The notes: generated by a model not told the origin, from the letters alone. Shown: positions 52,195 to 61,391, counted from the stretch's first letter. The stretch is 64,000 nucleotides of DNA from Paenibacillus sp. 19GGS1-52 (GCF_022369515.1 NZ_CP059724.1:5580001-5644000); one strand, 5' to 3'. A program made the numbers and translations.

Positions 52195-52650
52195 ATGGCG
52201 AAAGTTGAGAGTTTTCAGTTGGATCACACGAAAGTAAAAGCACCCTACGTGCGAATTGCGGGTACCGAGAGAAATGCGCTCGGCAGCACGATTCAGAAAT
52301 ACGATTTACGCCTGCTGCAACCTAATGTAGATGCCTTGCCAACGGCTGCTGTTCATACCCTGGAGCACTTGCTGGCTACCTATTTGCGGGACGAACTAAC
52401 CGGTATCATTGATATTTCCCCAATGGGCTGCCGCACAGGTTTTTATCTGATTATCTGGGATGAACATGATCCTGCCGACGTTGCAGCAGCCCTCACTAAG
52501 GTACTGCATAAGGTGCTTGAGACTGAGCATGTTCCTGCGGTCTCCGCTCTCGAATGCGGCAATTATAAAGATCATTCTTTGTTCAGCGCTCAGGAATACG
52601 CCAGAATTGTGCTCGAAGCAGGCATTAGTGATGACCCTTTCCGGGATTAA
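52195..52650 (+). CDS. luxS: S-ribosylhomocysteine lyase
   Basis: Splits S-ribosylhomocysteine into homocysteine and the AI-2 precursor DPD. 151 residues from ATG 52195 after GAGGA; an in-frame ATG at 52168 is upstream of the site. Metal ligands H54 and H58 in HTLEHLLATYLRDEL and C121 in ALECGNYKDH; catalytic E57 and C79 in SPMGCRTGFY. All are intact. Divergent from the methionine operon that carries mtnN. The SDR gene starts 21 bp after its stop. Confidence 0.97.
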   Translation: MAKVESFQLDHTKVKAPYVRIAGTERNALGSTIQKYDLRLLQPNVDALPTAAVHTLEHLLATYLRDELTGIIDISPMGCRTGFYLIIWDEHDPADVAAALTKVLHKVLETEHVPAVSALECGNYKDHSLFSAQEYARIVLEAGISDDPFRD

Positions 52651-52671
52651 GAATGAAAGGATCTGTAACTT

Positions 52672-53442
52672 ATGCTGAGTATTGATTTCACTGGCAAAAC
52701 ATTAGTTGTAACTGGCGGTCTAACCGGAATCGGCAAAGGCATAGCGGATTTGTTCCTAGAAGCCGGAGCCAATGTTGTGGTCGGGGATATTGCCTGTACA
52801 GCGGGGGTTGAGGTTGTCCATGAACGGCTTGTGAATATCCAAATAGATGTCACAGCGATTGACGATGCCACACGGCTCATTAATTGTGCCGTGGAAGCTT
52901 TTGGGCGCGTTGATTTTCTTGTAAATAACAGCGGAACCTCGACCATGGACTTTGCCGTGGATATTAAAGAGGCAGACTGGGATAAAGTCATGGATATTAA
53001 CGCCAAAGGGGTCTTTCTGGTCTCCCAAGCCGGGGCGAAGCAAATGCTGCTGCAAGGTGGTGGCGGCCGGATTATCAATATTGCTTCACAGGCGGGTAAG
53101 AATGGCTACCGCTGCATGGGCAATTATGTGGCTTCCAAGCATGCCGTACTTGGCTTCACCAAAGTGATGGCACTGGAGCTGGCCCGTGAGCAAATTCTAG
53201 TGAATGCGGTCTGCCCGGGCATTGTGGAGACAGATATGAAGCGCCGTGAACGAATTGAAGGTGCAGGCTTGCGTGGAATGCTGCCAGAGGATATCTTGGC
53301 GGAGGACCGCTCACAGGTTCCACTTGGCCGCACGGCTGAGCCGGAGGATGTCGCTAATGTTGTGCTGTTTCTGGCAAGTCCATTCTCTGCTTATATGACG
53401 GGTCAGGCCATTAATGTTACTGGCGGAATGACTATGAATTAA
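52672..53442 (+). CDS. Short-chain dehydrogenase (FabG/sorbitol dehydrogenase-like)
   Basis: 256 residues: TGGLTGIGKGIADLF at the N-terminus, FLVNNSGTSTMDFAV, catalytic Ser, Tyr and Lys in NIASQAGKNG and YVASKHAVLGFTKVMALELA, and the end GQAINVTGGMTMN typical of classical SDRs. Best pattern match is polyol or acetoin-type dehydrogenases. It lies 21 bp after luxS on the same strand, so it is co-transcribed, though no biochemical link is evident. A strong terminator follows. Confidence 0.9.
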   Translation: MLSIDFTGKTLVVTGGLTGIGKGIADLFLEAGANVVVGDIACTAGVEVVHERLVNIQIDVTAIDDATRLINCAVEAFGRVDFLVNNSGTSTMDFAVDIKEADWDKVMDINAKGVFLVSQAGAKQMLLQGGGGRIINIASQAGKNGYRCMGNYVASKHAVLGFTKVMALELAREQILVNAVCPGIVETDMKRRERIEGAGLRGMLPEDILAEDRSQVPLGRTAEPEDVANVVLFLASPFSAYMTGQAINVTGGMTMN

Positions 53443-53469
53443 TGGAAGCATGAAGCAGAATAATGAAAT

Positions 53470-53519
53470 AGGGACATTTCTCAGCTACTTGTAGGCTGAG
53501 GAATGTCCCTGTTGGTTTT
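53470..53519 (+). terminator. Terminator after the luxS-SDR unit
   Basis: AGGGACATTTCTCAGC pairs with GCTGAGGAATGTCCCT (one mismatch) around a 9-base loop, then GTTGGTTTTT. Confidence 0.9.
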
Positions 53520-53543
53520 TATATAATTAAGATGGCTCTATCT

Positions 53544-53737
53544 AAAAATCAGGGGTTGACTAAACGTGCAGATTGAGCGGAGGGTCGGAGGGATTCTGGA
53601 GAAACGAAGGGGGCGCCTTTAAAGCCCGATTTCACCCTATATTCATTATTCAATCGGGAAATCGGGCTTTAACAGCGATCGTAAGAACCCTCCGAACCGT
53701 AGCGGCTCTACTTACAACAGGTCAACCGCTGATTTTT
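53544..53737. repeat. 194-bp long-hairpin element
   Basis: Ends AAAAATCAGGGGTTGAC and GTCAACCGCTGATTTTT are inverted copies with one mismatch; GGTCGGAGGG / CCCTCCGAACC form a second pairing level, and the core AAAGCCCGATTTC / GAAATCGGGCTTT is a perfect 13-bp stem. The whole segment can fold into one hairpin. Same design as the elements at 2924, 13025 and 17549. Confidence 0.8.
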
Positions 53738-53778
53738 GCTTTGAGCCATTAAGATGCCGTCATTCTTCATTTGCCTCT

Positions 53779-54561
53779 TCAGGCCTCCGAATGCCCAAGC
53801 CGTAGTTGCAGCCCCGTACGTGCCAGCGTTACATTCTCTGGTAAAATATACGATTTGCCCAGATCAACGTCATGCGACATATGCGTGTACACAGCCCGAT
53901 GAGGTTGTACCACCTGCAGCAGCTCAGCCGCTTCGGTCATGTCGTACACGGAGCGGGTAGAGAGCTCAGCAGACTCATAATAAAAGCTTGTCCCCAGCAC
54001 AAGCAGATCAGCCCCATGCATGAGTCGTGTCTCCTCAGCCCCCAGTGAGATGGAGTCTGGACAGTAGACCCACGTATAACCTTCCTTCTCCAGCCGATAG
54101 GCGTAAGAGTATCCGTTCTTTCCATGGTTCACTTTCCAAGTCGATATTTGCCATCCATCCAGTATAATGCCATCATCGCAAGCAATCATCTGAATGTGCC
54201 TGCTCAGCCACGGATACTGCCGCTCAATAATGGGAATGACCTCTGCAGGAGCATACAGCTCTCCCTTGAAGCCCATCCACCGGCAGGCATCCGCCCATTC
54301 CGGCAGCCCACCAATATGGTCGAAATGAGCATGGGTCACCAGCAGCCTGCGCATCTCGCGAATACCCTGCGCTTCCATTTGCCGCCGCCAATCGGGACCA
54401 CAATCAATAACCAATACCTCAGTGCCGTTATCTATGAGCACAGATGAGCGCAGGCGGACATTCTCTCCAGTCGCTCGCGCTTCCGTGCAGGTCTCACAGC
54501 TGCAATATACTCGGGGCACACCCATAGCATCGCCTGTACCCAGAAAAACTAATGTATCCAT
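53779..54561 (-). CDS. PhnP-like MBL-fold metallohydrolase
   Basis: 260 residues from ATG 54561 after AAAGGAGAG; longer in-frame starts lack a site. Metallo-beta-lactamase fold with THAHFDHIGGLPEW (HxHxDH), later His in KVNHGKNGYSYAY and THMSHDVDLG, and the extra Cys cluster VYCSCETCTEA near the N-terminus that marks PhnP-type phosphodiesterases. PhnP hydrolyses ribosyl cyclic phosphate in phosphonate breakdown, but no phn genes are nearby, so the substrate is open. Confidence 0.9.
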   Translation of the reverse strand: MDTLVFLGTGDAMGVPRVYCSCETCTEARATGENVRLRSSVLIDNGTEVLVIDCGPDWRRQMEAQGIREMRRLLVTHAHFDHIGGLPEWADACRWMGFKGELYAPAEVIPIIERQYPWLSRHIQMIACDDGIILDGWQISTWKVNHGKNGYSYAYRLEKEGYTWVYCPDSISLGAEETRLMHGADLLVLGTSFYYESAELSTRSVYDMTEAAELLQVVQPHRAVYTHMSHDVDLGKSYILPENVTLARTGLQLRLGHSEA

Positions 54562-54722
54562 AGTAACTCTCTCCTTTACGTCCCTTGTGCGGAAGTTCAT
54601 GTAACGTCCATTATAAAGCAGACCTAGGTAATATTTCAAAGAGGTAGGGCTATCCGCTTTGTCGCCTTTTTTCACACACTAAAAGGTTATTGCTTTTTAG
54701 GAGGAGAATTGGGAGAATTAGT

Positions 54723-55496
54723 ATGAAAAGGCTAAGCTCAAATCAGGAGGTTATACAATTGAAGCAAAATATTTATGACAATCCGCTATTTTTCGAAAAA
54801 TATATTTCTTTACGCAATAGTGGAGTAACCTATAATGATTTTGTCGAACAACCGGCAATGAAGTCTGTAATTCCAACGCTCCATGGGAAATTAGTATTGG
54901 ATTTAGGCTGTGGGGCGGGTCACCTTGCGAGATATTGTATAGAGAATGGTGCTTCGAGGGTTATAGGTGTAGACATCTCAAAAAACATGATTGAGCAGGC
55001 TAATAAAGAAAACAAGCACGAGAAAATAAATTATATCCGCATGCCCATAGAGGACCTGGAATTGCCAGATTATAAGTTTGATCTCATCATAAGCTCATTG
55101 GCAGTACATTATTTAGAAGATTACCCAACTCTGGTTGAAAAGGTCAGCAAATTATTAAATAAGGGCGGTGTATTTCTATTTTCAACCGAACATCCCATGG
55201 TTACCGCTCGAAGAGAGAAGAATAACTGGATTAAGGATACAGAGGGGAACAGATTATATTACGCAGTGGATCATTATCAGGAAGAGGGAAAGAGGGAGGA
55301 GCATTGGTATGTTAATGGTGTGATCAAATACCATAGAACGGTTTCAACCTTACTAAATACACTTATAAACAATGGGCTAATACTGGAAAAGATTATTGAA
55401 CCTCAATCTATCCCCGCTGGATTGGAGATCATGCCTAAATTGATACATGAAGCACGAAAACCCAGCTTTATGATTATTAAAGCATCCAAAACGTGA
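54723..55496 (+). CDS. Class I SAM-dependent methyltransferase
   Basis: 257 residues from ATG 54723 after GGGAGA; a TTG at 54690 is less likely. SAM-binding motif I VLDLGCGAGHLARYCIENGA, followed by VIGVDISKNMIEQA and the motif IIISSLAVHYLEDY-type region, then HPMVTARREKNNW. Substrate unknown. The gene is noticeably more AT-rich than its neighbours, which may mean recent acquisition. Divergent from the MBL gene and converging with the sulfate operon. Confidence 0.9.
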   Translation: MKRLSSNQEVIQLKQNIYDNPLFFEKYISLRNSGVTYNDFVEQPAMKSVIPTLHGKLVLDLGCGAGHLARYCIENGASRVIGVDISKNMIEQANKENKHEKINYIRMPIEDLELPDYKFDLIISSLAVHYLEDYPTLVEKVSKLLNKGGVFLFSTEHPMVTARREKNNWIKDTEGNRLYYAVDHYQEEGKREEHWYVNGVIKYHRTVSTLLNTLINNGLILEKIIEPQSIPAGLEIMPKLIHEARKPSFMIIKASKT

Positions 55497-55554
55497 GGGC
55501 CGCCTCTTCTTCAACTTATCCTCCAGAGAACGGCCTTCCATACAGACTTTAGTA

Positions 55555-56622
55555 TCATATTCCGGCCAGTACTTGATACCAGATCCCTCGCTTAGAATAA
55601 AGCGTACTGCGCACCTCATCCCAACCCCCCAGATAATTGATATCAAAAAGCCCCGCAGGAATTGGATAGTGGCTCTCGTTCGCAGCATAAACTTCCTTAT
55701 TGACCGGACGAAAACCATACTTTGCAAAGATCTCTTGCGCTTCTGGCGTCAGCAGATAATCAAGCAATGCCTCCGAGGCTTTACGGGTTCCGTGCTCATC
55801 TGCATATTTAGCAACAACTGCAGCCGGATTCTCAATAAGAATGGTATCCTTCGGAATAATGACCTCATATTTGATCCCTTGGGCAATTCGCGCCAGGAGC
55901 TCATTCTCATAAGTAACGATCACATCGCCAACCCCATACTCGAACGCTGCCATTGAGGCTCGGCCGCTTTTATCCAGAGACTCTACGTTCGCGTGTATGC
56001 TCTCCAAAAAAGCTTTAGCAGCAGCAGGGTCCTTTACTCCTTCTTGCTCCTCAGAACGCTTCAGGCCCGCCCCATAGATGGCGTTGATATCCCATTGTGC
56101 TCCACCTGAGGTCTTCGGATTAGGATACAGCACTTTAACCCCCGGCTTCGCCAGATCGCTGAAATCCTTAATCCCCTTTGGGTTGCCTTCGCGGGTTCCA
56201 AGGGCCACTACTGACCGTGTCACCATCCCATTCTCACCGCGGTCTTTCCATGTCGGCTCGACGAGTCCTGCTTTGACCAGCTTCTCGACATCGCCCTGCA
56301 TGGCCAGCAGCGTAACATCTGCTTCGAATCCGCCAACTATGGCCCGGGCCTGAGTTCCCGAAGCCTCGTAAGATTGCTGGAATACGATAGTCTGTCCTGT
56401 ATCTGCCTTCCACTTTGCTGCAAATAGCGGCAGAATATCGCCCATTGCATCCTTCGCCACGCTATATGCGCCGACTACGAGCGTAAGATCGCCTTGCGGC
56501 TCAGCTCCCGCCGCGGTGTCGGTCTTTTCACTCCCGCAGCCGACTACAGTCAACGCAAGTATTGCCAACATTAGGGCAGCAGGCCATCCGTGCAGTTGTC
56601 TGCTCCTTTTGAAAAGCTTCAT
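55555..56622 (-). CDS. sbp: Sulfate/thiosulfate ABC transporter substrate-binding lipoprotein
   Basis: About 355 residues from ATG 56622; ATG 56634 is the alternative. Signal peptide with lipobox LTVVGC, then the sulfate-binding domain: LTLVVGAYSVAKDAMGDILP, FQQSYEASGTQARAI, ADVTLLAMQGDVEKL, and YPNPKTSGGAQWDINAIYG. Periplasmic-type receptor anchored to the membrane. Last gene of the sulfate operon, 18 bp after cysA. Confidence 0.94.
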   Translation of the reverse strand: MKLFKRSRQLHGWPAALMLAILALTVVGCGSEKTDTAAGAEPQGDLTLVVGAYSVAKDAMGDILPLFAAKWKADTGQTIVFQQSYEASGTQARAIVGGFEADVTLLAMQGDVEKLVKAGLVEPTWKDRGENGMVTRSVVALGTREGNPKGIKDFSDLAKPGVKVLYPNPKTSGGAQWDINAIYGAGLKRSEEQEGVKDPAAAKAFLESIHANVESLDKSGRASMAAFEYGVGDVIVTYENELLARIAQGIKYEVIIPKDTILIENPAAVVAKYADEHGTRKASEALLDYLLTPEAQEIFAKYGFRPVNKEVYAANESHYPIPAGLFDINYLGGWDEVRSTLYSKRGIWYQVLAGI

Positions 56623-56652
56623 TGCAGCCCACATCCCTTGAGGTTGATGATA

Positions 56653-57717
56653 TTAGATAAATACCGGCATTGGATCTTCTTTGAGATTATTTTCCTGAAT
56701 CCAGCTCCGCTCATCGTTAAAGAGATAAGCACGGTGCACAAGCACAGAGATATCCTGTCCCGGCTGCAAAGTTTCTTTCTCCAAAGAACGGTAGGTGGTC
56801 AGCTTGTGGCCGTTTATTTCTACTTCAACCAGCCATTCGCTGCCGCGGAAATGCAGATGCTTCACGATGCCCTGCTCCGTAGCGGAGGCCATTTTGAACT
56901 CATGCAGACTTCCAACCTCGATATACTCAGGACGGATCAGTGCTTTAGTCGGCTTACCGCCGCCAGCTCCTTTAAAGCCCTTCAGCTCGGAAGCATTCTC
57001 AATCAGTGTCGATTCCCCGATGAATGTCGCCACGAATGGCGTCTTCGGCTCTTTATAGATATCCCAAGGCGTACCTTTTTGCTCTACACGCCCTTGGTTA
57101 ATAATCATGATTTCATCCGCTACTTCAATAGCTTCATCCTGATCATGGGTGACAAAGATGGAGGTAATGCCCACGCGTTCAATCAGCTCGCGCAGCCATG
57201 ACCGCAGCTCCTGACGGATTTTGGCATCGATAGCTGCAAAAGGTTCATCCAGCAGCAGCAACTGCGGCTCGGGCGCGAGCGCCCGGGCGAAAGCCACACG
57301 CTGGCGTTGTCCACCAGACAGCTGATGCGGATAGCGGCTCTCAAAGCCTTTTAACCCTGTCAGCTCAACCAACTCTGTAACACGATCACGAATCGCCGCT
57401 TTGCTCGCTTTCTTGACCTTTAGTCCAAACGCAATATTCTCATAGGCGGTCATATGCTTGAATAGCGCATAGTTCTGAAAGACGAAGCCAATCCCGCGCT
57501 CCTGAGGCGGAAGATTGTTAACCGTCTGTCCGTGAAAAATAATCTCCCCGCTATCCGGTGTCTCCAATCCTGCCAGCATGCGCAGAATCGAAGTCTTGCC
57601 ACCTCCACTCGGACCAAGCAGCCCAATTAGGTGACCTTTGGTAATCTCGAAATTGACGTCCTTGACCGCATGAAAATCTCCAAAATGCTTATTTAATCCC
57701 CGCACTTCTACATGCAT
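56653..57717 (-). CDS. cysA: Sulfate ABC transporter ATP-binding protein
   Basis: 354 residues: Walker A GPSGGGKTS at 35-43, signature LSGGQRQRVAFARA, Walker B LLLLDEPFAAID, then a C-terminal TOBE-like regulatory domain (ALIRPEYIEV onward). It energises uptake through the two permeases encoded just upstream. One base separates it from the cysW stop. Ribosome binding site GGGAG. Confidence 0.96.
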   Translation of the reverse strand: MHVEVRGLNKHFGDFHAVKDVNFEITKGHLIGLLGPSGGGKTSILRMLAGLETPDSGEIIFHGQTVNNLPPQERGIGFVFQNYALFKHMTAYENIAFGLKVKKASKAAIRDRVTELVELTGLKGFESRYPHQLSGGQRQRVAFARALAPEPQLLLLDEPFAAIDAKIRQELRSWLRELIERVGITSIFVTHDQDEAIEVADEIMIINQGRVEQKGTPWDIYKEPKTPFVATFIGESTLIENASELKGFKGAGGGKPTKALIRPEYIEVGSLHEFKMASATEQGIVKHLHFRGSEWLVEVEINGHKLTTYRSLEKETLQPGQDISVLVHRAYLFNDERSWIQENNLKEDPMPVFI

Positions 57718-57718
57718 A

Positions 57719-58516
57719 TCAATGCACTCCCTTTCTTCTCTTGGTCCATTCCATCAATAGCAGCAGCCCTACAGAAAATGCAGCCAATACCAGCGCCACA
57801 CCACCCGCAGCCGTTACATTAAAATTCTCAACATCCTGATAGACCAGCGTGGTCGCCGTCTGGGTTTTGTTCATAATGTTGCCCGAAACGACGAGCACTG
57901 CGCCGAACTCCCCAAGTGAACGAGCAACAGTTAGGATAACACCATACATGACTGCCCAGCGGATTGAAGGCCAAGTGACTCGCCAAAAGGTAGTCCAGGC
58001 GCGAGCACCCAGTGTCGAAGCAGCCTCTTCCTGCTGAGAGCCTATTTCCTGAAGAACAGGCATGACCTCTCGCACCATTAAAGGGAACGTCACGAACAGA
58101 GTGGCAATGACCATTCCGGGAAAAGCATAGACGATCTTCAGTCCGATTCCTTCAAAGATTGCACCCAAGGCACTATCAGGACCGAGCAGCAGCACAATCA
58201 TCAGCCCTCCAATTACAGGCGATACCGCATAAGGCAAATCGACAATGCTATTGAGCAAACCCTTGAGTCGCCGATTGATCCAATTCGCACGAACAAGATA
58301 AAGAGCCATCATCACTCCGAATAAGGTATTCAGCAGCGTAACTACAACTACGACCAAGCCGGTCATGAGTAGTGCATGTTGCGCCTCAGGCCTTGTAAGG
58401 GCTGCCCAGAAGCCGCTAAAGCCCTCGCTGAAGGCACCGGTTGTCATCTTGCCTAGCGGGGCGATAATGAGTAGAAAGAACACCAGATACGTAATTCCGA
58501 TCCATAATCTTCTCAT
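57719..58516 (-). CDS. cysW: Sulfate ABC transporter permease CysW
   Basis: 265 residues with six membrane helices; binding-protein-dependent permease motif EEAASTLGARAWTTFWRVTW (EAA loop) and VARSLGEFGAVLVVSGNI. Its ATG overlaps the stop of the first permease gene by 4 bp. Forms a heterodimer with CysT. Confidence 0.95.
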   Translation of the reverse strand: MRRLWIGITYLVFFLLIIAPLGKMTTGAFSEGFSGFWAALTRPEAQHALLMTGLVVVVVTLLNTLFGVMMALYLVRANWINRRLKGLLNSIVDLPYAVSPVIGGLMIVLLLGPDSALGAIFEGIGLKIVYAFPGMVIATLFVTFPLMVREVMPVLQEIGSQQEEAASTLGARAWTTFWRVTWPSIRWAVMYGVILTVARSLGEFGAVLVVSGNIMNKTQTATTLVYQDVENFNVTAAGGVALVLAAFSVGLLLLMEWTKRRKGVH

Positions 58517-59328
58517 GATCTTCTCCCCCGCATCTGCAGCATGTTGATCAGCCAGAGAATAGCAAAGGACAAGGTTAACAGAATGATGGAAACCGCAGCG
58601 GCTCCCACCGGATTATCACTTTCTACTTCACCGAAAATAAAGACGGAAGATACAAGCGTACGTCCAGGAATATTGCCCGCCACGAGGACTACGGCACCAA
58701 ATTCAGCCAGCGCCCGCGAGAAGGCGAGCATCCCGCCGCCAATCATACCGGGAGCCATCGAAGGCAGGATAATCCGCAGGAATACCCGACTCCCTTTGGC
58801 CCCCATAGTGTAAGCCGCCTCTTCTTCAGACGGGTCTAATTCCTCTAGTAGCGGCTGTACCGCCCTAATTACAAAGGGAAAGGTTACGAAGATCATGGCG
58901 ATAACGATAGCTGGCTGGTGGAAAACAATCTCGAAGCCCAGCGCTTCCACTATACCGCCGATGAGACTGCCCGGACCCAGCAGCAGCAAAATCATTAATC
59001 CGCCAACTGCCGTAGGCAGTGCAAAAGGTAAATCCACGAGACTGTTCAGCAGCGCCTTACCGGGGAATTTATAACGAATGATGACCCAGGCAATCATTGT
59101 TCCTAAGAAGACATTAATGACAGTAGCGATAATTGCCAGCTTCAGCGTTAGCAGCACCGACTTCCAAGCAATCGGGTCACTTATGCTCTCGATAAAGTTG
59201 CCAAATCCAAGCGAAAATGAATTGTAATAGACCCCTAGAATTGGCAGCACGATCAGCACTACAAAATAAAGCAGGATCGTACTCCGAAAACCCCAGGTCC
59301 ATCCCTTGTGTCTTAGCAGCGAATTCAA
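58513..59328 (-). CDS. cysT: Sulfate ABC transporter permease CysT
   Basis: 271 residues, six membrane helices, with EAA-loop EEEAAYTMGAKGSRVFLRII and FSRALAEFGAVVLVAGNI. First gene of cysT-cysW-cysA-sbp. The start is TTG after GGAGGTGGGGGG. The leader contains CCGG/CCGG near the ribosome binding site. Sulfur operons of Bacillales are usually under CymR or S-box control; no S-box is seen and I could not fix a CymR site by eye. Confidence 0.94.
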   Translation of the reverse strand: MNSLLRHKGWTWGFRSTILLYFVVLIVLPILGVYYNSFSLGFGNFIESISDPIAWKSVLLTLKLAIIATVINVFLGTMIAWVIIRYKFPGKALLNSLVDLPFALPTAVGGLMILLLLGPGSLIGGIVEALGFEIVFHQPAIVIAMIFVTFPFVIRAVQPLLEELDPSEEEAAYTMGAKGSRVFLRIILPSMAPGMIGGGMLAFSRALAEFGAVVLVAGNIPGRTLVSSVFIFGEVESDNPVGAAAVSIILLTLSFAILWLINMLQMRGRRS

Positions 59329-59507
59329 CGATTATGTCCCCCCACCTCCGGCTAACCGGTCGGTATACTAGCTCATGCAATTATTCCTATTAATATACTT
59401 GGTTTTATATTATCACTACTTTACCAAAAACGTTTGGCTACAGTCAATTACTTTCCGGCCATTTGGGGGTAAAATATATTAATACTTATTAAGAGAGGGG
59501 AATTAAT

Positions 59508-59909
59508 ATGTTGCACACGATTGAGATCTCAACTAGCAAACGGGATGAACTGCGGGATATTACCCGTGAAGTGATTTCCTTTGTCAAAAAAAGCGGAGTA
59601 CAAAACGGAATTATTGTCGTTTATTGTCCGCACACTACGGCAGGAATTGCCATCAACGAAAATGCTGATCCCGATGTGAGGCATGATGTACTCATGCGCC
59701 TTAATGAGGTCTATCCCTGGGAGCACCCCAAATATCAGCATGCAGAGGGCAACACCGCCTCGCATCTGAAATCCATAACGGCTGGCCCATCCCAGAGTAT
59801 CATCATCCATGAGGGTGAACTGCTGCTCGGTCGCTGGCAGGGTATCTATTTTTGCGAATTCGATGGACCTAGACGTCGGCAATGTTATCTGAAAATTGTA
59901 GCTGGCTAG
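59508..59909 (+). CDS. YjbQ/UPF0047 family protein (secondary thiamine-phosphate synthase type)
   Basis: 133 residues. Family signature: VVYCPHTTAGIAINENADPD with RHDVLMRLNEVYPW, AEGNTASHLKSITAGPSQSI and LGRWQGIYFCEFDGPRRR. Members from several species show weak thiamine-phosphate synthase activity; the true role is uncertain. GAGAGGGG precedes the ATG. Single gene, divergent from the sulfate operon. Confidence 0.93.
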   Translation: MLHTIEISTSKRDELRDITREVISFVKKSGVQNGIIVVYCPHTTAGIAINENADPDVRHDVLMRLNEVYPWEHPKYQHAEGNTASHLKSITAGPSQSIIIHEGELLLGRWQGIYFCEFDGPRRRQCYLKIVAG

Positions 59910-59920
59910 AACATAAATAG

Positions 59921-59950
59921 GGCCGCACCGGCAATTCCTACGGAGCGGCC
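59921..59950. terminator. Hairpin after yjbQ, possible terminator
   Basis: GGCCGC.CCG pairs with CGG.GCGGCC between the converging yjbQ and TetR genes; there is no T run, so function is uncertain. Confidence 0.45.
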
Positions 59951-60027
59951 TCTATCCATTTCACAACACTTTCGCCAAGCGCCGGACTAATGTTATACCA
60001 ATGCGCAGCTGTAAAGCGTCAGGCTAT

Positions 60028-60052
60028 AAAAAAACTGCAATTTATAAATTGC
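60028..60052 (-). terminator. Terminator after the TetR gene at 60042
   Basis: GCAATT TATA AATTGC (60037-60052) overlaps the stop codon and is followed on the minus strand by seven T. Confidence 0.78.
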
Positions 60053-60623
60053 GGCATAATACCTTGATATGAGAGACTGCTAGAGCCTTAACATCATCAA
60101 ATGAAATTTTGTCCTGAATATAATAAGAAACAAAGCCATGAGCGGATAAGAACAAAGTCAGCGGCACATTCTGCCAGTCCTCTGTAACATAACCCTCTTC
60201 CTTCATATGACTGCGAATTATACTTGCGAACAGATCAAAACATCTCCCTTGTTCTGCTCTACAATAAGCCAGCAACTCCTCATCACGAATCATAAACATA
60301 ATCTCATATTGATACGGATGATCCAATCCGAACTTGATAAATTCCATAATCAGCTGTTCGACCCGAGTCATGCCATCTTCTGGGGCCTTACTCATTGCCT
60401 GGCTCAACAGTGCAGCCACATAATCAAAATCTTCGACAACAATGGCGTAGAATAACTCCGCCTTTTCCTTGAAATGATAATAGAGTGAGCCGTGGCTGTA
60501 TCCCAAATGCTGTCCGATGCTGCGCATTGAAATGGCCCGGTACCCTTTGGTAATAAATAGATGCCTCGCTGCTTCCAATATTCTTTCCCTCGACAACTCC
60601 TGCTCCACTGCTCTTCTTGCCAT
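60042..60623 (-). CDS. TetR/AcrR-family transcriptional regulator
   Basis: 193 residues from ATG 60623 after AAGGGG; a longer in-frame opening overlaps the upstream gene. Helix-turn-helix at 10-56: ILEAARHLFITKGYRAISMR then SIGQHLGYSHGSLYYHFKEK. C-terminal domain resembles TetR_C_13 (YsiA/FadR-like proteins). It begins 5 bp after the yigZ stop, so both are one operon; ligand and targets unknown. Confidence 0.9.
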   Translation of the reverse strand: MARRAVEQELSRERILEAARHLFITKGYRAISMRSIGQHLGYSHGSLYYHFKEKAELFYAIVVEDFDYVAALLSQAMSKAPEDGMTRVEQLIMEFIKFGLDHPYQYEIMFMIRDEELLAYCRAEQGRCFDLFASIIRSHMKEEGYVTEDWQNVPLTLFLSAHGFVSYYIQDKISFDDVKALAVSHIKVLCRNL

Positions 60624-60628
60624 GTCGT

Positions 60629-61261
60629 TTATTCCCCTTCGCTGTAGTAAATCCGCCGCCCTTCCGATACTAAGGCTTGACCTTGGGTTAAATCTGTTAT
60701 CCATGCCATAAATGCGTCACCCTCATCATTGCGGGGTAGACAATTCAGCGTCACTTTATCAGTGAACACAGTATCGCCAGTCTGAATGCCACGTCCTCGA
60801 AGCTCATTCTCGACCTTGCCCAGCCAGGTATAATCTATTTCGACAAATACCTCACGCCGTAGTACACGGGTAATTACCTCTCCTGCCTCTAGCGCAAGTA
60901 CAGCGCCATCCGTATAAGCCCGGATCAGTCCGCCTGCACCCAGCATAATGCCTCCGAAATAACGAGTGACAACAATTGCAACATTTTTAACGCCTTGGTT
61001 ACGGATTACTTCCAAAATCGGTTTGCCGGCTGTCCCACTCGGTTCACCGTCGTCTGATTGCCTCTGAATCTCGTCTCTCTCACCAAGCGAATAAGCGGAG
61101 CAGTTATGTGTAGCATTCCAATGCTTCTTCTTGATGTCTTCAATAAATACAACCGCTTCTGCTTCATTCTCAATCGGCATTACATGACCGATAAAACGTG
61201 ATTTACGAATTACGACTTCCCGGGAGCCGGGAGAACGCACCGTCCGGTATTGTTCCAGCAT
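60629..61261 (-). CDS. yigZ: YigZ/IMPACT family protein
   Basis: 210 residues from ATG 61261; the frame is open far upstream into pgi, but those residues have no family pattern. UPF0029 N-terminal domain with the motifs KSRFIGHVMPIENEAEAVVF, ATHNCSAYSLG and DDGEPSGTAGKPILEVI, then VVTRYFGGIMLGAGGLIRAY, and a C-terminal DUF1949 ferredoxin-like domain. Bacterial role is unclear; eukaryotic IMPACT regulates translation stress. Confidence 0.93.
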   Translation of the reverse strand: MLEQYRTVRSPGSREVVIRKSRFIGHVMPIENEAEAVVFIEDIKKKHWNATHNCSAYSLGERDEIQRQSDDGEPSGTAGKPILEVIRNQGVKNVAIVVTRYFGGIMLGAGGLIRAYTDGAVLALEAGEVITRVLRREVFVEIDYTWLGKVENELRGRGIQTGDTVFTDKVTLNCLPRNDEGDAFMAWITDLTQGQALVSEGRRIYYSEGE

Positions 61262-61391
61262 CCTTATTCCAGTCCTTATTATGCATATAATGGCTTGATA
61301 TAGTATAGGAGCAGCCCGTGGTATTGGATTACCTATGGACTGCTCCCGTGTGAATTGCTCTAGTATGAAGGGTCTGTGAAGTACTGCAATA

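Noticed and set aside
56590..57201. 203-codon frame opposite cysA and the binding-protein start
   Set aside because: It overlaps two genes with full motif sets and has no independent support.
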